From contig CM072335.1 of assembly GCA_036874045.1 (NCBI GenBank), positions 10,560,001 to 10,624,000 of the forward strand: DNA of 64,000 nt, read 5' to 3'. The notes under the pieces were generated by a model. It searched no databases, was not told the origin of the DNA, and saw nothing but the letters and a program-made list of their open reading frames with translations. Made by a program: the position numbers and the translations under genes. Source of the stretch: Cymodocea nodosa. Taxonomy: Eukaryota > Streptophyta > Magnoliopsida > Alismatales > Cymodoceaceae. Positions 23,053 to 35,767 of the stretch are shown piece after piece; position 1 is the first letter of the stretch, and every line of letters starts with the position of its first letter.

Positions 23053-23441
23053 TTTTGCATCATGGTAGGATGGTCTTTTTGTAAATCAAACACACACTAA
23101 GAGACGACCCTATTGTTGATAATTGTTTCCAAAATTAATGTCAAATATTAAATGACATCATGATCAAAATGTGTCATTATAACGTTGGTTGATATCGAAA
23201 GGGTCGTATTCTCTTACTAAAATTTTGTAACTTCTTAAATTCCAACAATTAGGGTACCAGGAAATGAGAAACGTTTAATATCCGTTGTGTCGTGATGTTT
23301 TTTTAAAAGAGTTGTATTCTTTGAAAATGAGTTGAAATAATTGGATCTTCATTGACAAACCTGAAATAATCTAATTCAACAAGTTTCTAGTGTCATTTAT
23401 CATAGTTTTCGATCTTTCTGTAATGATGAATTTCATATTGT

Positions 23442-23561
23442 GTGTGCGACAATACCAACACAAAAGCACTGGATCTCATCCAAACTCCAAAGTTAAATGT
23501 GTTTGGGAGAGAGTAGTATTAAGAAGGGTGACCTCTTAGGAAGTCCTTGTGTTGCACTCTT
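23442..23561 (+). pseudogene. 5S-like copy 47, type B
   Basis: AAGAAGGGTGACC and CTTAGGAAG. Confidence 0.9.
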
Positions 23562-23948
23562 TTTTACATCATGGTAGGATGGTCTTTTTGTAAATCAAAC
23601 ACACTAAGAGACGACCCTATCATAGATAATGGTTTCCAAAATTAATGTCAAATATTAAATGACATCATGATCAAAATATGCCCTTATAACGTTGGTTGAT
23701 ATCGAAAGAGTCGTATTCTCTTACTAAAATTTTGTAACTTCTTAACTTACAACAATTAGGGTACTAGGAAATGAGAAACGTTTAATATCTGTTGTGTCGT
23801 GATGTTTTTTTAAAAGGGTTGTATTCTTTGAAAATTAGTTGAAATAATTGGATCTTCATTGACAAACCTTAAATAATCTAATTCAACAACTTTCTAGTGT
23901 CAATTATCATAGTTTTCGATCTTTCTGTAATGATGAATTTCATGTAGT

Positions 23949-24068
23949 GTGTGCGACCATAACAACACAAAAGCGCTGGATCTCATCAGAACTCCAAAGT
24001 TAAATGTGTTTGGGCGAGTGTAGTACTAAGATGGGTGACCTCTTGGGAAGTCCTTGTGTTGCACTCTT
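23949..24068 (+). pseudogene. 5S-like copy 48, type A
   Basis: CATAACAACAC (shared with copy 60), GCGCTGG and GAGTGTAG. Confidence 0.9.
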
Positions 24069-24457
24069 TTTTGGATCATGATAGGATGGTCTTTTTGTAA
24101 ATCAAACACACACTAAGAGACGACCCTATTATTGATAATGGTTTCCAAAATTAATGTCAAATATTGAATGACATCATGATCAAAATATGCCATTATAACG
24201 TTGGTTGATATCGAAAGAGTCGTATTCTCTTACTAGAATTTTGTAACTTCTTAACTTACAACAATTAGGGTACCAGGAAATGAGAAACGTTTAATATCTG
24301 TTGTGTCGTGATGTTTTTTTAAAACGGTTGTATTCTTTGAAAATGAGTAGAAATAATTGGATCTTCATTGACAAACCTTATATAATCTAATTCAACCACT
24401 TTCTAGGGTCAATTATCATAGTTTTCGATCTTTCTGTAATGATGAATTTCATGTTGT

Positions 24458-24577
24458 GTGTGCGACCATACCAATACAAAAGCACTGGATCTCATCAGAA
24501 CTCCAAAGTTAAATGTGTTTGGGTGAGAGTAGTACTAAGATGGGTGACCTCTTGGGAAGTCCTTGTGTTGCACTCTT
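24458..24577 (+). pseudogene. 5S-like copy 49, type A
   Basis: CCAATACAAAAG and GGGTGAGAG, both shared with copy 61. Confidence 0.9.
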
Positions 24578-24966
24578 TTTTGGATCATGATAGGATGGTC
24601 TTTTTGTAAATCAAACACACACTAAGAGACGACCCTATTATTGATAATGGTTTCCAAAATTAATGTCAAATATTGAATGACATCATGATCAAAATATGCC
24701 ATTATAACGTTGGTTGATATCGAAAGAGTCGTATTCTCTTACTAAAATTTTGTAACTTCTTAACCTACAACAATTAGGGTACTAGGAAATGAGAAACGTT
24801 TAATATCTGTTGTGTCGTGATGTTTTTTTAAAACGGTTGTATTCTTTGAAAATGAGTAGAAATAATTGGATCTTCATTGACAAACCTTAAATAATCTAAT
24901 TCAACAACTTTCTAGTGTCAATTACCATACTTTTCGATCTTTTTGTAATGATGAATTTAATATTGT

Positions 24967-25086
24967 GTGTTCGACCATACCGATACAAAAACGCTGGATC
25001 TCATTAGAACTCCAAAGTTAAATGTGTTTGGGCAAGAGTAGTACTAAGATGGCTGACCTCTTGGGAAGTCCTTGTGTTGCACTCTT
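24967..25086 (+). pseudogene. 5S-like copy 50, type C
   Basis: First member of the second 2034-bp block; GTGTTCGACC. Confidence 0.9.
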
Positions 25087-25475
25087 TTTTGCATCATGGT
25101 AGGATGGTCTTTTTGTAAATCAAACACACACTAAGAGACGACCCTATTGTTGATAATTGTTTCCAAAATTAATGTCAAATATTAAATGACATCATGATCA
25201 AAATGTGTCATTATAACGTTGGTTGATATCGAAAGGGTCGTATTCTCTTACTAAAATTTTGTAACTTCTTAAATTCCAACAATTAGGGTACTAGGAAATG
25301 AGAAACGTTTAATATCCGTTGTGTCGTGATGTTTTTTTAAAAGAGTTGTATTCTTTGAAAATGAGTTGAAATAATTGGATCTTCATTGACAAACCTGAAA
25401 TAATCTAATTCAACAAGTTTCTAGTGTCATTTATCATAGTTTTCGATCTTTCTGTAATGATGAATTTCATATTGT

Positions 25476-25595
25476 GTGTGCGACAATACCAACACAAAAG
25501 CACTGGATCTCATCCAAACTCCAAAGTTAAATGTGTTTGGGAGAGAGTAGTATTAAGAAGGGTGACCTCTTAGGAAGTCCTTGTGTTGCACTCTT
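25476..25595 (+). pseudogene. 5S-like copy 51, type B
   Basis: Same as copy 47. Confidence 0.9.
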
Positions 25596-25982
25596 TTTTA
25601 CATCATGGTAGGATGGTCTTTTTGTAAATCAAACACACTAAGAGACGACCCTATCATAGATAATGGTTTCCAAAATTAATGTCAAATATTAAATGACATC
25701 ATGATCAAAATATGCCCTTATAACGTTGGTTGATATCGAAAGAGTCGTATTCTCTTACTAAAATTTTGTAACTTCTTAACTTACAACAATTAGGGTACTA
25801 GGAAATGAGAAACGTTTAATATCTGTTGTGTCGTGATGTTTTTTTAAAAGGGTTGTATTCTTTGAAAATTAGTTGAAATAATTGGATCTTCATTGACAAA
25901 CCTTAAATAATCTAATTCAACAACTTTCTAGTGTCAATTATCATAGTTTTCGATCTTTCTGTAATGATGAATTTCATGTAGT

Positions 25983-26102
25983 GTGTGCGACCATACCAAC
26001 ACAAAAGCGCTGGATCTCATCAGAACTCCAAAGTTAAATGTGTTTGGGCGAGTGTAGTACTAAGATGGGTGACCTCTTGGGAAGTCCTTGTGTTGCACTC
26101 TT
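25983..26102 (+). pseudogene. 5S-like copy 52, type A
   Basis: GCGCTGG and GAGTGTAG; CATACCAACAC intact. Confidence 0.9.
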
Positions 26103-26491
26103 TTTTGGATCATGATAGGATGGTCTTTTTGTAAATCAAACACACACTAAGAGACGACCCTATTATTGATAATGGTTTCCAAAATTAATGTCAAATATTG
26201 AATGACATCATGATCAAAATATGCCATTATAACGTTGGTTGATATCGAAAGAGTCGTATTCTCTTACTAAAATTTTGTAACTTCTTAACTTACAACAATT
26301 AGGGTACCAGGAAATGAGAAACGTTTAATATCTGTTGTGTCGTGATGTTTTTTTAAAACGGTTGTATTCTTTGAAAATGAGTAGAAATAATTGGATCTTC
26401 ATTGACAAACCTTAAATAATCTAATTCAACCACTTTCTAGGGTCAATTATCATAGTTTTCGATCTTTCTGTAATGATGAATTTCATGTAGT

Positions 26492-26611
26492 GTGTGCGAC
26501 CATACCAACACAAAAGCACTGGATCTCATCAGAACTCCAAAGTTAAATGTGTTTGGGCGAGAGTAGTACTAAGATGGGTGACCTCTTGGGAAGTCCTTGT
26601 GTTGCACTCTT
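26492..26611 (+). pseudogene. 5S-like copy 53, type A consensus
   Basis: CATGTA upstream, where the matching members of other blocks have CATGTT: a local exchange. Confidence 0.9.
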
Positions 26612-27000
26612 TTTTGGATCATGATAGGATGGTCTTTTTGTAAATCAAACACACACTAAGAGACGACCCTATTATTGATAATGGTTTCCAAAATTAATGT
26701 CAAATATTGAATGACATCATGATCAAAATATGCCATTATAACGTTGGTTGATATCGAAAGAGTCGTATTCTCTTACTAAAATTTTGTAACTTCTTAACCT
26801 ACAACAATTAGGGTACTAGGAAATGAGAAACGTTTAATATCTGTTGTGTCGTGATGTTTTTTTAAAACGGTTGTATTCTTTGAAAATGAGTAGAAATAAT
26901 TGGATCTTCATTGACAAACCTTAAATAATCTAATTCAACAACTTTCTAGTGTCAATTACCATACTTTTCGATCTTTTTGTAATGATGAATTTAATATTGT

Positions 27001-27120
27001 GTGTTCGACCATACCGATACAAAAACGCTGGATCTCATTAGAACTCCAAAGTTAAATGTGTTTGGGCAAGAGTAGTACTAAGATGGCTGACCTCTTGGGA
27101 AGTCCTTGTGTTGCACTCTT
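27001..27120 (+). pseudogene. 5S-like copy 54, type C
   Basis: First member of the third block. Confidence 0.9.
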
Positions 27121-27509
27121 TTTTGCATCATGGTAGGATGGTCTTTTTGTAAATCAAACACACACTAAGAGACGACCCTATTGTTGATAATTGTTTCCAA
27201 AATTAATGTCAAATATTAAATGACATCATGATCAAAATGTGTCATTATAACGTTGGTTGATATCGAAAGGGTCGTATTCTCTTACTAAAATTTTGTAACT
27301 TCTTAAATTCCAACAATTAGGGTACCAGGAAATGAGAAACGTTTAATATCCGTTGTGTCGTGATGTTTTTTTAAAAGAGTTGTATTCTTTGAAAATGAGT
27401 TGAAATAATTGGATCTTCATTGACAAACCTGAAATAATCTAATTCAACAAGTTTCTAGTGTCATTTATCATAGTTTTCGATCTTTCTGTAATGATGAATT
27501 TCATATTGT

Positions 27510-27629
27510 GTGTGCGACAATACCAACACAAAAGCACTGGATCTCATCCAAACTCCAAAGTTAAATGTGTTTGGGAGAGAGTAGTATTAAGAAGGGTGAC
27601 CTCTTAGGAAGTCCTTGTGTTGCACTCTT
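27510..27629 (+). pseudogene. 5S-like copy 55, type B
   Basis: AAGAAGGGTGACC; spacer with private TATAATGTTGG. Confidence 0.9.
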
Positions 27630-28016
27630 TTTTACATCATGGTAGGATGGTCTTTTTGTAAATCAAACACACTAAGAGACGACCCTATCATAGATAATGG
27701 TTTCCAAAATTAATGTCAAATATTAAATGACATCATGATCAAAATATGCCCTTATAATGTTGGTTGATATCGAAAGAGTCGTATTCTCTTACTAAAATTT
27801 TGTAACTTCTTAACTTACAACAATTAGGGTACTAGGAAATGAGAAACGTTTAATATCTGTTGTGTCGTGATGTCTTTTTAAAAGGGTTGTATTCTTTGAA
27901 AATTAGTTGAAATAATTGGATCTTCATTGACAAACCTTAAATAATCTAATTCAACAACTTTCTAGTGTCAATTATCATAGTTTTCGATCTTTCTGTAATG
28001 ATGAATTTCATGTAGT

Positions 28017-28136
28017 GTGTGCGACCATACCAACACAAAAGCGCTGGATCTCATCAGAACTCCAAAGTTAAATGTGTTTGGGCGAGTGTAGTACTAAGAT
28101 GGGTGACCTCTTGGGAAGTCCTTGTGTTGCACTCTT
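28017..28136 (+). pseudogene. 5S-like copy 56, type A
   Basis: GCGCTGG and GAGTGTAG; GATGTCTTTTTAAAAG in the spacer before it. Confidence 0.9.
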
Positions 28137-28525
28137 TTTTGGATCATGATAGGATGGTCTTTTTGTAAATCAAACACACACTAAGAGACGACCCTATTAT
28201 TGATAATGGTTTCCAAAATTAATGTCAAATATTGAATGACATCATGATCAAAATATGCCATTATAACGTTGGTTGATATCGAAAGAGTCGTATTCTCTTA
28301 CTAAAATTTTGTAACTTCTTAACTTACAACAATTAGGGTACCAGGAAATGAGAAACGTTTAATATCTGTTGTGTCGTGATGTTTTTTTAAAACGGTTGTA
28401 TTCTTTGAAAATGAGTAGAAATAATTGGATCTTCATTGACAAACCTTAAATAATCTAATTCAACCACTTTCTAGGGTCAATTATCATAGTTTTCGATCTT
28501 TCTGTAATGATGAATTTCATGTTGT

Positions 28526-28645
28526 GTGTGCGACCATACCAATACAAAAGCACTGGATCTCATCAGAACTCCAAAGTTAAATGTGTTTGGGCGAGAGTAG
28601 TACTAAGATGGGTGACCTCTTGGGAAGTCCTTGTGTTGCACTCTT
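28526..28645 (+). pseudogene. 5S-like copy 57, type A
   Basis: CCAATACAAAAG with intact GGGCGAGAG. Confidence 0.9.
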
Positions 28646-29034
28646 TTTTGGATCATGATAGGATGGTCTTTTTGTAAATCAAACACACACTAAGAGACGA
28701 CCCTATTATTGATAATGGTTTCCAAAATTAATGTCAAATATTGAATGACATCATGATCAAAATATGCCATTATAACGTTGGTTGATATCGAAAGAGTCGT
28801 ATTCTCTTACTAAAATTTTGTAACTTCTTAACCTACAACAATTAGGGTACTAGGAAATGAGAAACGTTTAATATCTGTTGTGTCGTGATGTTTTTTTAAA
28901 ACGGTTGTATTCTTTGAAAATGAGTAGAAATAATTGGATCTTCATTGACAAACCTTAAATAATCTAATTCAACAACTTTCTAGTGTCAATTACCATACTT
29001 TTCGATCTTTTTGTAATGATGAATTTAATACTGT

Positions 29035-29154
29035 GTGTTCGACCATACCGATACAAAAACGCTGGATCTCATTAGAACTCCAAAGTTAAATGTGTTTGGG
29101 CAAGAGTAGTACTAAGATGGCTGACCTCTTGGGAAGTCCTTGTGTTGCACTCTT
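29035..29154 (+). pseudogene. 5S-like copy 58, type C
   Basis: Twin of copy 46, 6102 bp downstream. Confidence 0.9.
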
Positions 29155-29543
29155 TTTTGCATCATGGTAGGATGGTCTTTTTGTAAATCAAACACACACT
29201 AAGAGACGACCCTATTGTTGATAATTGTTTCCAAAATTAATGTCAAATATTAAATGACATCATGATCAAAATGTGTCATTATAACGTTGGTTGATATCGA
29301 AAGGGTCGTATTCTCTTACTAAAATTTTGTAACTTCTTAAATTCCAACAATTAGGGTACCAGGAAATGAGAAACGTTTAATATCCGTTGTGTCGTGATGT
29401 TTTTTTAAAAGAGTTGTATTCTTTGAAAATGAGTTGAAATAATTGGATCTTCATTGACAAACCTGAAATAATCTAATTCAACAAGTTTCTAGTGTCATTT
29501 ATCATAGTTTTCGATCTTTCTGTAATGATGAATTTCATATTGT

Positions 29544-29663
29544 GTGTGCGACAATACCAACACAAAAGCACTGGATCTCATCCAAACTCCAAAGTTAAAT
29601 GTGTTTGGGAGAGAGTAGTATTAAGAAGGGTGACCTCTTAGGAAGTCCTTGTGTTGCACTCTT
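29544..29663 (+). pseudogene. 5S-like copy 59, type B
   Basis: Second member of the fourth block. Confidence 0.9.
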
Positions 29664-30050
29664 TTTTACATCATGGTAGGATGGTCTTTTTGTAAATCAA
29701 ACACACTAAGAGACGACCCTATCATAGATAATGGTTTCCAAAATTAATGTCAAATATTAAATGACATCATGATCAAAATATGCCCTTATAACGTTGGTTG
29801 ATATCGAAAGAGTCGTATTCTCTTACTAAAATTTTGTAACTTCTTAACTTACAACAATTAGGGTACTAGGAAATGAGAAACGTTTAATATCTGTTGTGTC
29901 GTGATGTTTTTTTAAAAGGGTTGTATTCTTTGAAAATTAGTTGAAATAATTGGATCTTCATTGACAAACCTTAAATAATCTAATTCAACAACTTTCTAGT
30001 GTCAATTATCATAGTTTTCGATCTTTCTGTAATGATGAATTTCATGTAGT

Positions 30051-30170
30051 GTGTGCGACCATAACAACACAAAAGCGCTGGATCTCATCAGAACTCCAAA
30101 GTTAAATGTGTTTGGGCGAGTGTAGTACTAAGATGGGTGACCTCTTGGGAAGTCCTTGTGTTGCACTCTT
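30051..30170 (+). pseudogene. 5S-like copy 60, type A
   Basis: Twin of copy 48 (CATAACAACAC), 6102 bp downstream. Confidence 0.9.
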
Positions 30171-30559
30171 TTTTGGATCATGATAGGATGGTCTTTTTGT
30201 AAATCAAACACACACTAAGAGACGACCCTATTATTGATAATGGTTTCCAAAATTAATGTCAAATATTGAATGACATCATGATCAAAATATGCCATTATAA
30301 CGTTGGTTGATATCGAAAGAGTCGTATTCTCTTACTAGAATTTTGTAACTTCTTAACTTACAACAATTAGGGTACCAGGAAATGAGAAACGTTTAATATC
30401 TGTTGTGTCGTGATGTTTTTTTAAAACGGTTGTATTCTTTGAAAATGAGTAGAAATAATTGGATCTTCATTGACAAACCTTAAATAATCTAATTCAACCA
30501 CTTTCTAGGGTCAATTATCATAGTTTTCGATCTTTCTGTAATGATGAATTTCATGTTGT

Positions 30560-30679
30560 GTGTGCGACCATACCAATACAAAAGCACTGGATCTCATCAG
30601 AACTCCAAAGTTAAATGTGTTTGGGTGAGAGTAGTACTAAGATGGGTGACCTCTTGGGAAGTCCTTGTGTTGCACTCTT
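30560..30679 (+). pseudogene. 5S-like copy 61, type A
   Basis: Twin of copy 49 (CCAATAC, GGGTGAGAG), 6102 bp downstream. Confidence 0.9.
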
Positions 30680-31068
30680 TTTTGGATCATGATAGGATGG
30701 TCTTTTTGTAAATCAAACACACACTAAGAGACGACCCTATTATTGATAATGGTTTCCAAAATTAATGTCAAATATTGAATGACATCATGATCAAAATATG
30801 CCATTATAACGTTGGTTGATATCGAAAGAGTCGTATTCTCTTACTAAAATTTTGTAACTTCTTAACCTACAACAATTAGGGTACTAGGAAATGAGAAACG
30901 TTTAATATCTGTTGTGTCGTGATGTTTTTTTAAAACGGTTGTATTCTTTGAAAATGAGTAGAAATAATTGGATCTTCATTGACAAACCTTAAATAATCTA
31001 ATTCAACAACTTTCTAGTGTCAATTACCATACTTTTCGATCTTTTTGTAATGATGAATTTAATATTGT

Positions 31069-31188
31069 GTGTTCGACCATACCGATACAAAAACGCTGGA
31101 TCTCATTAGAACTCCAAAGTTAAATGTGTTTGGGCAAGAGTAGTACTAAGATGGCTGACCTCTTGGGAAGTCCTTGTGTTGCACTCTT
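31069..31188 (+). pseudogene. 5S-like copy 62, type C
   Basis: First member of the fifth block; its spacer has GGGTACTAGG, as after copy 50. Confidence 0.9.
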
Positions 31189-31577
31189 TTTTGCATCATG
31201 GTAGGATGGTCTTTTTGTAAATCAAACACACACTAAGAGACGACCCTATTGTTGATAATTGTTTCCAAAATTAATGTCAAATATTAAATGACATCATGAT
31301 CAAAATGTGTCATTATAACGTTGGTTGATATCGAAAGGGTCGTATTCTCTTACTAAAATTTTGTAACTTCTTAAATTCCAACAATTAGGGTACTAGGAAA
31401 TGAGAAACGTTTAATATCCGTTGTGTCGTGATGTTTTTTTAAAAGAGTTGTATTCTTTGAAAATGAGTTGAAATAATTGGATCTTCATTGACAAACCTGA
31501 AATAATCTAATTCAACAAGTTTCTAGTGTCATTTATCATAGTTTTCGATCTTTCTGTAATGATGAATTTCATATTGT

Positions 31578-31697
31578 GTGTGCGACAATACCAACACAAA
31601 AGCACTGGATCTCATCCAAACTCCAAAGTTAAATGTGTTTGGGAGAGAGTAGTATTAAGAAGGGTGACCTCTTAGGAAGTCCTTGTGTTGCACTCTT
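31578..31697 (+). pseudogene. 5S-like copy 63, type B
   Basis: AAGAAGGGTGACC and CTTAGGAAG. Confidence 0.9.
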
Positions 31698-32084
31698 TTT
31701 TACATCATGGTAGGATGGTCTTTTTGTAAATCAAACACACTAAGAGACGACCCTATCATAGATAATGGTTTCCAAAATTAATGTCAAATATTAAATGACA
31801 TCATGATCAAAATATGCCCTTATAACGTTGGTTGATATCGAAAGAGTCGTATTCTCTTACTAAAATTTTGTAACTTCTTAACTTACAACAATTAGGGTAC
31901 TAGGAAATGAGAAACGTTTAATATCTGTTGTGTCGTGATGTTTTTTTAAAAGGGTTGTATTCTTTGAAAATTAGTTGAAATAATTGGATCTTCATTGACA
32001 AACCTTAAATAATCTAATTCAACAACTTTCTAGTGTCAATTATCATAGTTTTCGATCTTTCTGTAATGATGAATTTCATGTAGT

Positions 32085-32204
32085 GTGTGCGACCATACCA
32101 ACACAAAAGCGCTGGATCTCATCAGAACTCCAAAGTTAAATGTGTTTGGGCGAGTGTAGTACTAAGATGGGTGACCTCTTGGGAAGTCCTTGTGTTGCAC
32201 TCTT
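32085..32204 (+). pseudogene. 5S-like copy 64, type A
   Basis: GCGCTGG and GAGTGTAG. Confidence 0.9.
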
Positions 32205-32593
32205 TTTTGGATCATGATAGGATGGTCTTTTTGTAAATCAAACACACACTAAGAGACGACCCTATTATTGATAATGGTTTCCAAAATTAATGTCAAATAT
32301 TGAATGACATCATGATCAAAATATGCCATTATAACGTTGGTTGATATCGAAAGAGTCGTATTCTCTTACTAAAATTTTGTAACTTCTTAACTTACAACAA
32401 TTAGGGTACCAGGAAATGAGAAACGTTTAATATCTGTTGTGTCGTGATGTCTTTTTAAAACGGTTGTATTCTTTGAAAATGAGTAGAAATAATTGGATCT
32501 TCATTGACAAACCTTAAATAATCTAATTCAACCACTTTCTAGTGTCAATTATCATAGTTTTCGATCTTTCTGTAATGATGAATTTCATGTTGT

Positions 32594-32713
32594 GTGTGCG
32601 ACCATACCAACACAAAAGCACTGGATCTCATCAGAACTCCAAAGTTAAATGTGTTTGGGCGAGAGTAGTACTAAGATGGGTGACCTCTTGGGAAGTCCTT
32701 GTGTTGCACTCTT
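32594..32713 (+). pseudogene. 5S-like copy 65, type A consensus
   Basis: Last member of the fifth block; CCAACAC instead of the CCAATAC of its counterparts. Confidence 0.9.
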
Positions 32714-33102
32714 TTTTGGATCATGATAGGATGGTCTTTTTGTAAATCAAACACACACTAAGAGACGACCCTATTATTGATAATGGTTTCCAAAATTAAT
32801 GTCAAATATTGAATGACATCATGATCAAAATATGCCATTATAACGTTGGTTGATATCGAAAGAGTCGTATTCTCTTACTAAAATTTTGTAACTTCTTAAC
32901 CTACAACAATTAGGGTACTAGGAAATGAGAAACGTTTAATATCTGTTGTGTCGTGATGTTTTTTTAAAACGGTTGTATTCTTTGAAAATGAGTAGAAATA
33001 ATTGGATCTTCATTGACAAACCTTAAATAATCTAATTCAACAACTTTCTAGTGTCAATTACCATACTTTTCGATCTTTTTGTAATGATGAATTTAATATT
33101 GT

Positions 33103-33222
33103 GTGTTCGACCATACCGATACAAAAACGCTGGATCTCATTAGAACTCCAAAGTTAAATGTGTTTGGGCAAGAGTAGTACTAAGATGGCTGACCTCTTGG
33201 GAAGTCCTTGTGTTGCACTCTT
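33103..33222 (+). pseudogene. 5S-like copy 66, type C
   Basis: Opens a sixth block that breaks off in the next unit; spacer with private GATAATTATTTCC. Confidence 0.9.
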
Positions 33223-33611
33223 TTTTGCATCATGGTAGGATGGTCTTTTTGTAAATCAAACACACACTAAGAGACGACCCTATTGTTGATAATTATTTCC
33301 AAAATTAATGTCAAATATTAAATGACATCATGATCAAAATGTGTCATTATAACGTTCGTTGATATCGAAAGGGTCGTATTCTCTTACTAAAATTTTGTAA
33401 CTTCTTAAATTCCAACAATTAGGGTACCAGGAAATGAGAAACGTTTAATATCCGTTGTGTCGTGATGTTTTTTTAAAAGAGTTGTATTCTTTGAAAATGA
33501 GTTGAAATAATTGGATCTTCATTGACAAACCTGAAATAATCTAATTCAACAAGTTTCTAGTGTCAATTATCATAGTTTTCAATCTTTCTGTAATGATGAA
33601 TTTCATGTTGT

Positions 33612-33731
33612 GTGTGCGACCATACCAACACAAAAGCACTGGATCTCATCAGAACTCCAAAGTTAAATGTGTTTGGGCGAGAGTAGTACTAAGATGGGTG
33701 ACCTCTTAGGAAGTCCTTATGTTGCACTCTT
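33612..33731 (+). pseudogene. 5S-like copy 67, type A
   Basis: CTTAGGAAGTCCTTATG where a B copy would be expected, marking the end of the tetramer array. Confidence 0.9.
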
Positions 33732-34120
33732 TTTTGCATCATGATAGGATGGTCTTTTTGTAAATGAAAAACACACTAAGAGACGACCCTATTATTGATA
33801 ATGGTTTCCAAAATTAATGTCAAATATTAAATGACATCATGATCAAAATGTGCCATTATAACGTTGGTTGATATCGAAAGGGTCGTATTCTCTTACTAAA
33901 ATTTTGTAACTTCTTAAATTCCAATAATTAGGGTACTAGGAAATGAGAAACGTTTAATATCCGTTGTGTCGTGATGTTTTTTTAAAAGAGTTGTGTTCTT
34001 TGAAAATGAGTTGAAATAATTGGATCTTCATTGACAAACCTGAAATAATCTAATTGAACAAGTTTCTAGTGTCATTTATCATAGTTTTCGATCTTTCTGT
34101 AATGATGAATTTCATATTAT

Positions 34121-34240
34121 GTGTGCGACAATACCAACACAAAAGCACTAGATCTCATCCAAACTCCAAAGTTAAATGTGTTTGGGAGAGAGTAGTATTA
34201 AGATGGGTGACCTCTTAGGAAGTCCTTGTGTTGCACTGTT
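34121..34240 (+). pseudogene. 5S-like copy 68, type B
   Basis: GGGAGAGAG and GCACTGTTTTTTAC. Confidence 0.9.
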
Positions 34241-34629
34241 TTTTACATCATGGTAGGATGGTCTTTTTGTAAATCAAACACACACTAAGAGACGACCCTA
34301 TCATAGATAATGTTTTCCAAAATTAATGTCAAATATTGAATGACATCATGATCAAACTATGCCATTATAACGTTGGTTGATATCGAAAGAGTCGTATTCT
34401 CCTACTAAAATTTTGTAACTTCTTAACTTACAACAATTAGGGTACTAGGAAATGAGAAACGTTTAATATCTGTTGTGTCGTGATGTTTTTTTAAAAGGGT
34501 TGTATTCTTTGAAAATTAGTTGAAATAATTGGATCTTCATTGACAAACCTTAAATAATCTAATTCAACAACTTTCTAGTGTCAATTATCATAGTTTTCGA
34601 TCTTTCTGTAATGATGAATTTCATGTTGT

Positions 34630-34749
34630 GTGTGCGACCATACCAACACAAAAGCACTGGATTTCATCAGAACTCCAAAGTTAAATGTGTTTGGGCGAGA
34701 GAAGTACTAAGATGGGTGACCTCTTGGGAACTCCTTGTGTTGCACTCTT
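34630..34749 (+). pseudogene. 5S-like copy 69, type A
   Basis: GGATTTCATC, GAGAGAAGTAC and GGGAACTCC. Confidence 0.9.
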
Positions 34750-35138
34750 TTTTGCATCATGATAGGATGGTCCTTTTGTAAATCAAACACACACTAAGAG
34801 ACGACCCTATTATTGATAATGGTTTCCAAAATTAATGTCAAATATTGAATGACATCATGATCAAAATATGCTATTATAACGTTGGTTGATATCGAAAGAG
34901 TCGTATTCTCTTACTAAAATTTTGTAACTTCTTAACTTACAACAATTAGGGTACCAGGAAATGAGAAACGTTTAATACCTGTTGTGTCGTGATGTTTTTT
35001 TAAAACGGTTGTATTCTTTGAAAATGAGTTGAAATAATTAGATCTACATTGACAATCCTTAAATAATCTAATTCAACCACTTTCTCGTGTCAATTATCAT
35101 AGTTTTCGATCTTTCTGTAATGATGAATTTCATGTAGT

Positions 35139-35258
35139 TTGTGCGACCATACCAACACAAAAGCACTGGATCTCATCAGAACTCCAAAGTTAAATGTTTT
35201 TGGGCGAGAGTAGTACTAAGATGGGTGACCTCTGGGGAAGTCCTTGTGTTGCACTCTT
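35139..35258 (+). pseudogene. 5S-like copy 70, type A/E chimera
   Basis: A-type 5' half with an ATGTTTTTGGG and CCTCTGGGG 3' half like copy 32. Confidence 0.9.
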
Positions 35259-35647
35259 TTTTGCATCATGGTAGGATGGTCTTTTTGTAAATCAAACACA
35301 CACTAAGAGACGACCCTATTGTTGATAATGGTTTCCAAAATTAATGTCAAATATTAAATGACATCATGATCAAAATGTGCCATTATAACGTTGGTTGATA
35401 TCGAAAGGGTCGTATTCTCTTACTAAAATTTTGTAACTTCTTAAATTCCAATAATTAGGGTACTAGGAAATGAGAAACGTTTAATATCCGTTGTGTCGTG
35501 ATGTTTTTTTAAAAGAGTTGTATTCTTTGAAAATGAGTTGAAATAATTGGATCTTCATTCACAAACCTGAAATAATCTAATTCAACAAGTTTCTAGTGTC
35601 ATTTATCATAGTTTTCGATCTTTCTGTAATGATGAATTTCATATTGT

Positions 35648-35767
35648 GTGTGCGACGATACCAACACAAAAGCACTAGAACTCATCCAAACTCCAAAGTT
35701 AAATGTGTTTGGGTGAGAGTAGTATTAAGATGGGTGACCTCTTGGGAAGTCCTTGTGTTGCACTCTT
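35648..35767 (+). pseudogene. 5S-like copy 71, type B
   Basis: GCGACGATACC, CTAGAACTCATCC and GGGTGAGAG. Confidence 0.9.

Larger units (their letters stand above)
22933..33102 (+). repeat. Homogeneous four-unit higher-order repeat, five copies of 2034 bp
   Basis: The C-type 5S copies at 22933, 24967, 27001, 29035, 31069 and 33103 are spaced exactly 2034 bp apart. Each is followed by a B copy with AAGAAGGGTGACC, an A copy with GCGCTGG and GAGTGTAG, and a plain A copy. Apart from a few substitutions the five 2034-bp blocks look almost identical by eye, far more alike than neighbouring units within a block. This is the signature of recent amplification by unequal exchange. The sixth block starts at 33103 and diverges after its first unit. 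Confidence 0.92.

Noticed and set aside
22933-33102. Assembly duplication as the cause of the tetramer array
   Set aside because: Each block carries some private variants (for example CATGTA before copy 53 and TATAATGTTGG after copy 55), so the blocks are not exact repeats of one read. Kept as a caveat because long identical stretches are hard to assemble.
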